Below are positions 57,852-64,000 of a DNA stretch of 64,000 nt, one piece after another. The stretch lies in contig OX123182.2 in NCBI GenBank assembly GCA_944739405.2, positions 95,410,051 through 95,474,050 of the forward strand. Direction: 5' to 3'. The notes beneath the pieces were generated by a model that saw nothing but the letters and a program-made list of their open reading frames with translations, did not search any database and was not told the DNA's origin. The number at the start of each line of letters is the position of its first letter. The stretch's first letter is position 1. The translations under genes were made by a program, and so were the position numbers. The stretch is from Euclidia mi (Eukaryota > Arthropoda > Insecta > Lepidoptera > Erebidae).

Positions 57852-58604
57852 AGGCGCACGCAAACTGTTCGGACGCGACTTACTGTCGCGACAGTAAGTC
57901 GCGACACATAGTGTGCACACCCTTTCGGACGCGGCTTTCTGTCGCGTCCGCGTCCGATACAACCATAAACACGCCATGCTGTCTATGCAATACACTAAGG
58001 CTAGGTAGGAGCATATTTTTCTTAATTCAGGGCACTAGCAGTTAGCACTATTAAATTATATTATTGGTATACCTTGAAGTAAAGCAGAACTGTTGAATTG
58101 AAAGTGAATTTATCATTTTTGACTATATTCGGTATAAAATCAATATTAAGGCCGTACCATGGACAATATACGGATGACAGTAAACGTCCGCAGACGCTTA
58201 CTGTCATTTTTCCAGATTGCTATCGGACGTCTGAACGCTCAAGGTCACGTCCGCGATAGACGTCCGATATTGTGCACACTTGAATGGATTTTCCTTGTCC
58301 AGATACAGGCCTTGCCACACGGCACAATTTTACGTCCAACTTGACTAAATCACTTGATGAAATCGTGACGTGTAGACGCCAGTCGTCCAACTCAAGTTCA
58401 TCGGGTGGGCGGTACCACCAGATTTTAACCAATCGGGTGGGCGGAATGCAAATCAGTGATTTGATTGTGTCGTGTAGACGGGCAAAGCCAATTCGATTGA
58501 AAATTTGATCAGTGGTAAAATTGTATCGTGTGGCAAGGCCTTACCCTTCTGTCGCGACTTACTGTCGCGACAGTAAGTCACGACAGATAGTTTGTGCGGG
58601 CCGT
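57852..58604. mobile_element. Inverted-repeat element with self-palindromic arms
   Basis: The ends (about 57852-57905 and 58550-58604) are imperfect inverted copies, and each contains a dyad built on CGACTTACTGTCG/CGACAGTAAGTCG. Between them lies a second, weaker inverted-repeat set with 'gtccgc' and 'tcggacg' motifs (58150-58290) and a nested MITE. There is no coding sequence. The superfamily is not assigned. Confidence 0.6.
58307..58541. mobile_element. 235-bp MITE nested in the inverted-repeat element
   Basis: It starts AGGCCTTGCCACACGGCACA and ends with the inverted copy (TGTATCGTGTGGCAAGGCCT) with two mismatches. TAC flanks it on both sides (58304-58306, 58542-58544). 'gggtgggcgg' is repeated inside. 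Confidence 0.8.
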
Positions 58605-59179
58605 TAAACACGTGATTTTTTTAGTACTGTCTGTCTGGCAAGTCTTTGCAAAGCACTGTCCGGCGTCAACAGCAAAAACTACAATTTCAATATTTTAGTT
58701 GTTTATTTATACGGCTTAAATATATCGACACATAATAAAGTTAGACATTTGACCAAAAATATTTATCGATAAATCATCACTGTTACGAACAACACTCGGT
58801 TTCCTAACTCTATGTTTTGTCTACTGTTTGCCTACCACGATTCTGCTATAGGAGCGTGCTGCTAAACCTATCGACAGCTCTTTCTATCATACTGCATGTG
58901 CCATTAGAAAGAAGATATCAATCATAGCAACCGCTGTTGTTATTTAGTGTTACTTCTATGCCTTAGGTTATATTTCTTTGATATTTTGAATGGATTTAAA
59001 AGCGGTATTCTGATAACCTTATGTCATTATCGTATAATTTATAATAAACAGTTCATCGTTGACACATACGATCTCGTTACAATTTCATTCAAATATCATA
59101 TAATTTAGAAGAATACGCTTTTTGTGACGTAAGTATGACACTGACATCATATCGTGACTATATTTATTTAGCGGAATTG
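58605..59179. other. No gene recognised
   Basis: AT-rich part of the composite insertion, with no element end seen. Confidence 0.45.
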
Positions 59180-59424
59180 GGCCCCTGGTATGGACATGTT
59201 ATGCGGAGAGATGAGATGTATGTAGGTAAAAAAGTGATGAATATGCATGTAGAAGGACGAAAAGAGAGAGGACGGTGAAGGCAAAGTTGGATGGACTGTG
59301 TGAGGATGGCTATGAAATAGAAAGGGGTAAACGATCGGATGACTGGTGACAGAGAAGTATGGAAGCGAAGGACATACTGCCGCGACCCCAAATAAATTGT
59401 GACCAGGGCAAGAAAATGATGATG
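59180..59424 (+). pseudogene. RTE-type LINE 3' fragment
   Basis: Read on the plus strand: WYGHVMRRDEMYVGKKVMNM, then a frameshift, then WKRRTYCRDPK and a short ATG repeat. It belongs to the same class as 20391-20990 but is the opposite orientation and a separate insertion. Confidence 0.78.
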
Positions 59425-59835
59425 ATGCATTGCAGACTAACTCAATGATTTGGCAATGTTTACATCAATTTTTGCTGTCGATTATGATCTCCCACGAGCC
59501 AGAATCGAGACCGATGGTTTTATGTGCCCTCCAAACCACGGAAGTGCTCTGACAGAAATGCCACAACAAATGCTAATCCAATTGGTGACTTATGCCAAAG
59601 TTTCTTATCGAGTTTGAGACACGCTATGAGCGCAAACATTTTTGTGTTATTAATATAACAATTAACGTACAATTGAAATTTGAACCCTTGCTCGGCTATA
59701 TTGAAGTCTGTTCTAGCAATCGTTTCAGTCAATTGAAAACTAATTGAACTAATTAACGCGATATCGTACGCCTGTATTTAATTTATTCCACACGCAGGGC
59801 TGATTGTATTTATTACTTTACATTGGGTATATTGA

Positions 59836-60099
59836 CTGCCTCCGTGGTCCAGTGGATAGCGTATGCGACTGCTGATTGGAGGTCCCGGGTTCGATTCCCG
59901 GGTCGGGCAAAAGTGTTACTGGATTTTTCCGAATTCTCAGTAGCCGCACGGAGTCTGGTGATGTACCCGGTAACGGCAATAGGCTCGCCCCCTATTACGT
60001 GGGACCCTAAAAATTCATGGCGAAATGTGGGTGTAATACCTATTACGCTTCTGCTCTACCCCTTCGGGGATACAGGCGTGAGTCTATAAAAAAATAAAT
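59836..60099 (+). mobile_element. tRNA-derived SINE, full length, unit 3 only
   Basis: It begins 'gactgcctccgtggtccagt', has a perfect B box (GGTTCGATTCC) and ends 'acaggcgtgagtctataaaa'. It is of the same subfamily as 4036-4292 but at a different site; unit 1 (about 5040) and unit 2 have the empty site. The target duplication is short or degraded. Confidence 0.9.
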
Positions 60100-60199
60100 A
60101 TTAAAAACCGTTTTCTGTTCAGTTATCCTGGAATGTGATAAAATGCGTATAATGGGAATACACTAGCTGATTTAATGATTTGAAATGCCTGTATTTTTA

Positions 60200-60699
60200 C
60201 CCGACTACAGTGCAGCCAAAAGGAAGGGTAATGTTTTTGGCAGTCTATGTATGTATGTTCGTATGTTCCACCGTAGTGCCTAAACTTAGGTACCTATATT
60301 TCTTTCTTTTAATGTGGCAATGTGAATAGTGCACGGTTAGTTTATATGCCCCATCGGGATACGAAAAAGGATTAAATAAAAAAATAATTTTAAAAACTAT
60401 AACCTGACTACGTAAAAAAGAGGTTTAAAAAGGACGAAACAAGAAACAGCTCTTTCAGATATAAATCCAGAAAAGTATAAGTACAGAAATGCTCAAGCTA
60501 GAGCCGTGGTCGCACCTATTTAATGCAGCGTTAAGTTTGTTTTATGCAAGTAAGTGTTCCTGACACCCACATTAGGTATGCCGTAGGTGCGATTATGGCT
60601 ATAGCTTGAGCATTTTTGTACTTATACTTTTCTGGATTTATATCTGAATGAGCTATTTATTGTTTTGTCCTTTTTAGACCCCTTTTTTATGTAGTCGGG
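60200..60699. mobile_element. 500-bp MITE with TTA duplication and long foldback arm
   Basis: Ends CCCGACTAC and GTAGTCGGG, flanked by TTA (60197-60199, 60700-60702). Unit 1 has the empty site 'atattttattcaactg' (about 5150). Inside, 60402-60520 and 60588-60699 are inverted copies over about 110 bp. The left part carries a second CCCGACTAC-related end, so one copy may be nested in another. PIF/Harbinger-like by target duplication only. Confidence 0.82.
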
Positions 60700-60904
60700 T
60701 TATATTCAACTGTAACATGGTGGTCCAAATATATACACAGCTAGAAAATTGTCCTGTCCTGTATATTAACATGCATAATTATAAACTCAAACTCAAATAT
60801 GTTTATTTCCTTAAAAATGTCAAAAGTTTTTGGACACGTCAGAAAGTCATAGATAATAATAATAATATAATAGTAATATAGCCTTTTATTCAGATCTACA
60901 AATA

Positions 60905-61497
60905 TTAACTTTCAAAATTAAATTACTTCTATTAAAAATATCTTAAAAACTAGCCTGGTATAATTTTTCTTAACTTTCTGTAGATCTGTTTGCCAATCGT
61001 CAAAGGCCTCCTCCAACCTTTTCCACTCCGATCTATCCTAAGCCACTCTGTTCCACATCACTCCTGCGACTTGTCGGATGTCGTCGTCCCATCTTTTTTG
61101 GGGTCTACCTCTCTTCCTTTTACCCTCTCTGGGGTACCATCTCGTGACTCTTTTGCTCCATTTGTCATGACCTCTTATGATATGTCCTGCCCATTGCCAT
61201 TTGAGTCGTTTGACTCTAGATGTTACATCTATAGTTTTTGTTCTTTTTCGGATAACTTGGTTTTTCAGTCGGTCTGATTTCTTAACATTTAACACACTCC
61301 TTTCCATTGAGTGTTGACAGGTTGCGAGATTGCTCAATATTTCCTTAGTTAAGGCCCATGATTGACAGCCATATGTGAGAACGGGTAGTATACAGGAGTT
61401 AAATAATTTACTTTTGATTCTTATATGAAGTGTTTCGTCTTTCATAGCTTCTTTTAAGCTCCAATATCTTTTCCAGCTGTTTGTGATTCTTCTCTAT
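60905..61497 (-). pseudogene. RTE-type LINE, C-terminal part
   Basis: On the minus strand it starts with 'RITNSWKRYWSLKEAMKD' and continues through the long ORF 61038-61445: KLFNSCILPVLTYGCQSWAL, WQWAGHIIRGHDKWSKRVTR and GRPQKRWDDDIRQVAG. A TAG interrupts just after MWNRVA; the homologous sequence continues DRSEWKRLEEAFDDWQ. This is the thumb and C-terminal domain of RTE-like reverse transcriptases. Confidence 0.88.
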
Positions 61498-63831
61498 AAA
61501 CTATAAACTCTATCTTCAATTAATCCAAAAAGACCAAATGCTTTTGATATGATGCCCTCTAGATCCAACTCTCTCTCTAACGCAACTACCAATAACAAAC
61601 AATTGCAACTAAGAATCGACAAACGGAACTCAAAACCAACCGAAGAACAGAACAAAACAGGAAAACATAAATCTCCCCCAAGCCAACTGGTCCTCGTGGG
61701 GGAAAAAGACCACAACCCTCCAACAATACGTGATAATAAAAACACAAACATAAAAATCTACATCGCAGCCCTCAATGTATTTACATTGAAAAATGAAGAT
61801 AACCTCACTGAACTAATACTAGCTTTAAAAAAAATCAAATAGGACATCGTTGGCCTGAGCGAAGTGAGAAGATTGGGTGAAAGTATTACTCCCCATTCAA
61901 ATTTCTTAATCTATCAAATCGGAGAGACCCCAGGCCACCACGGAGTTGGATTCATAGTAAAAAACTATAACAAAATAGATAGAAGAATTCGTAAGAATTT
62001 CCGAGCGCATTGCAATAATGAACCTGAAACTACCAGGGTACAATGATTCTTGGTCGGTTGTTCAAATATATTCACCTACTGAGCAGTCGACCCAGGAGGT
62101 GATAGATTCTTTCTACCGTGACCTGAACATAGCAATTAAAGAATACGCCCACAAAAATCTTGTAGTGATGAGTGATTGAAATGGACAAATTGGAGAATGG
62201 CGCTCAGGTGAATGTAAAATACTTGGGCCATTCACATATAGCAACAGATCCAGAAGTGGAAATGGCGGAAAAATTGTGAATTTTGCTCTAGAGAATAATT
62301 TAACCATCTTGAATACTATGTACATGAAAAATAAGAAAAATATGTGGACCTGGAACTCGCCTGATGGTAAAACAAAAAACCAAATAGACTTTATTATGAC
62401 TTACAGAAACAGCTACTTCACTAACTTCACCGTCATCAATAAATTAAACTTTAACACCAATCATAGACTTATTAGAGCAGAGCTGTAAGGCAAGCAACCG
62501 AAAAATCGCAGACCAAGACAAGACCCTCAAAATGCAAAGCTCGTCAAACATCACATAACACAACTAACAATCGCCTTGAGAAATGAATTCACAGACTTTA
62601 GAGACAAGATAAAGAAATTAGGAACACAAGAAAAATACAACCGGATAGAAAACATAATTAAAATTCAAACATAGCTGCTTTGAAACACCAACATAGAACC
62701 AAAAAAATGGTTAACAACGAGGACTCTAAAACTACTGGAAGAAAGAAACCACTTAATTAGTGAAAAAAATACACAAGACAGAAAAAAAAATTGGCAAACA
62801 TTTGTAAAGAGATCAAAGATAGCATGAGAAGGGACAGGAATCAAAACAGAATGGAAATCATTGAAAAGTATATAAGCAAAACGGTTGGAGTAAAAAGAGC
62901 ATACGAGAAACTGACAAATTCTAAGAATTGGATTGTAAAAATGAAAAGCATATACTATACAAGGTGAAATCGATTTGTCGGAAATTTCAGACGTTCCATG
63001 CGTTCTTTCTGCTGAAGTAAAAAAGGCTATAGATACCTAAAGAGAAGAATAAGCACCAGGACCTGACGGCATAAGTAATGAACTCCTCAAACAAAGCAAG
63101 AAAGTCTTGTTACCTGTATTGACAGATATGTTTAACGATGTCATAGATACCGAAACTATTCCCAAGCAATGGACAGAGTCTAACATCATTCTGTTGTACA
63201 AGAAAGGAGACAAATACGAACTATCGCCCTATTAGCGTTATGTCCAACATATACAAGAATTTTGCTAAGATAATTTTAAAACGCATAGAAAAACCTTTAG
63301 ACGAGAACCAACCCATCGAACAAGCAGGATTTCGGAAGGACTACTCTGTGATTGATCATATACACGTGGTACGGCAAATTTTAGAGAAGTATAATGAATA
63401 CCTGCTTACATACTACATTGCATTTAACGACTATAGCAAGGCGTTTGATTGTCTTAATCACGACCAAATATGGGAATCTCTAATGGAACAAGCGATCGAA
63501 CAGAAATACATTCGACTCATAAAAATCGTATATAGTCACAGTACAGCAAGGATTCAACTAGAAAAGAAAGGAGTCCCATTCAGAGTAGAGAGAGGCGTTA
63601 GACAGGGAGACCCCTTATCACCAAAACTATTCTCAGCAGTACTTGAATCAATTTTTAGAGGTCTCAACTGGGAACAACTCGGTATAAATGTAGACGGTGC
63701 GCTGTTGACCCATTTGCGATTCGCTGACGACATAGTTTTATTCGCCAAATCGTCAGATGATTTGTGTAGAATGATAAATGAGCTCGCGACAGAGAGTGCA
63801 AAGGTGGGGCTAAAACTTAACCCAGACAAAA
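61498..63831 (+). pseudogene. RTE-type LINE, endonuclease and RT part
   Basis: In order: an N-terminal tail (61549 on); endonuclease motifs IYIAALNVFTL, DIVGLSEVRRLGE and GETPGHHGVGFIV; 'NQIDFIMTYRN' and 'NHRLIRAEL' near 62370-62488; then RT with GPDGISNELLKQ, QAGFRKDYSVIDHI, catalytic YIAFNDYSKAFDCLNH, RGVRQGDPLSPKLF, catalytic LRFADDIVLFA and GLKLNPDKT. Stops at 61840, 62044 and between, and a frameshift near 63225 ahead of the last open stretch (63240-63836), break it. Confidence 0.88.
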
Positions 63832-63843
63832 CATAGATAATAA

Positions 63844-64000
63844 AATAAGAAAAAAAAGTAAGTATAAATGCTTATTTACATAATTGAGTATTGAAAAAAA
63901 TGCCTGTTCAGAAACAAAAGCCTCTGAGAAGAATCAGGCAAAAAACTCAGTGCCACTCTTTCATCGTCCAGTTTATACAATTAAATAACTAAGTAACTAC
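63844..64000. other. Flank of the LINE insertion, no gene recognised
   Basis: AT-rich; a short sequence 'aagcctctgagaagaatcag' has no match elsewhere in the window. It is not homologous to unit 1 at 5225 onwards, so either unit 3 has ended or another insertion lies here. Confidence 0.4.

Larger units (their letters stand above)
56078..59424. mobile_element. Composite 3.35-kb insertion, unit 3 only
   Basis: It is flanked by the 11-bp direct repeat ATGCATTGCAG (56067-56077, 59425-59435); unit 1 has the related site once (about 4666). The right 245 bp is the 3' end of an RTE-type LINE in plus orientation. The rest contains a SINE, nested inverted-repeat elements and about 1.4 kb of unknown sequence starting 'ggcctgggggccaattctgc'. 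Target duplication plus an RTE tail suggests one retrotransposition, but the 5' part is not LINE-like. Confidence 0.6.
54003..60783. repeat. Tandem segmental duplication, unit 3 (partial; mostly an older paralogue)
   Basis: Bases 54003 to about 55465 are close to 1-1290. From about 55465 to 60783 the sequence still aligns to unit 1 about 2240-5225 but with many more mismatches and indels. Aligned blocks are 55470-55890, 55900-56077 and 59436-60780, separated by insertions. Unit 3 lacks the SINE that units 1 and 2 carry in the 'aactatgttttt' target (1286, 29605). Homology is lost near 60783, just before a LINE insertion. It is unclear whether the unit resumes beyond the window. Confidence 0.85.
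60848..63831 (-). mobile_element. RTE-type LINE with 5' inversion (twin-priming form)
   Basis: The 3' part of the element lies on the minus strand (60860-61497), with a TAA-repeat tail at its low-coordinate end. The 5' part (endonuclease and RT) lies on the plus strand (61498-63831). The plus part stops at LNPDKT and the minus part resumes about 40 residues later in the normal protein. Repeats CATAGATAATAA at 60848-60859 and 63832-63843 flank the whole. All parts carry stops or frameshifts. Confidence 0.85.

Noticed and set aside
661..60099. Repeated short motifs as a CRISPR array
   Set aside because: The repeats are dispersed SINE and LINE parts in a eukaryotic genome, with no regular repeat-spacer pattern.
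63240..63836. 198-codon ORF as an intact gene
   Set aside because: It is the RT part of a LINE with an upstream frameshift and stops; the stop at its end comes from the flanking target repeat.

Overview
The window is TE-rich, AT-rich non-coding DNA from a moth or butterfly. The lepidopteran assignment, probably noctuoid, is inferred from element families I recognise: tRNA-headed SINEs ending in a 'cttcgggg...ATGT-repeat' or GAT-repeat tail, TC...CTAG Helitrons, RTE-type LINEs and TTAA-flanked piggyBac relatives. No complete host gene is visible. The lack of genes, density of nested elements and large direct duplication would suit heterochromatin or a W chromosome, but the sequence alone cannot show that.

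The dominant structure is a large head-to-tail segmental repeat. Bases 1-26017 (unit 1) recur at 26018-54002 (unit 2). A third, partial copy (unit 3) starts at 54003, is close for about 1.46 kb, then falls abruptly to an older, more diverged paralogue that can be followed, through insertions, to about 60783. The window opens in the middle of a unit, so the true left edge is not seen. Because each unit shows the empty site of insertions in another, most insertions can be delimited to the base and placed in relative time.

Unit 1 alone carries a TA-flanked TIR element (2681-4467) with a SINE nested in it, two SINEs (7426-7830, 7999-8158), a 48-bp-arm palindrome (5983-6085), a mariner with an uninterrupted transposase (14293-15585) and a LINE 3' fragment (17883-18403). 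It also keeps 2.8 kb and about 100 bp that unit 2 has lost; the 100-bp piece holds the best host exon candidate in the window (25315-25373). Units 1 and 2 share two GAT-tailed SINEs, a piggyBac-like element, a Helitron, a LINE 3' end with a zinc-knuckle/endonuclease-like ORF, and an RTE fragment.

Unit 2 alone carries a 5'-truncated LINE (26581-28829), a palindromic micro-rearrangement (41327-41369), a 650-bp unknown segment (32556-33205), a 7.1-kb BEL/Pao LTR retrotransposon (45972-53105) whose RT core is replaced by a GCATA minisatellite and an unknown sequence, and a SINE scrap (53583-53683).

Unit 3 holds a LINE scrap, a 3.35-kb composite insertion (56078-59424) with nested inverted-repeat elements and a SINE, a full SINE (59836-60099), a TTA-flanked MITE (60200-60699) and an RTE-type LINE (60848-63831) in a twin-priming inversion configuration. 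All protein-coding capacity recognised belongs to mobile elements; only the mariner transposase lacks a visible lesion. Similarity statements are by-eye comparisons of the printed sequence, not computed identities.
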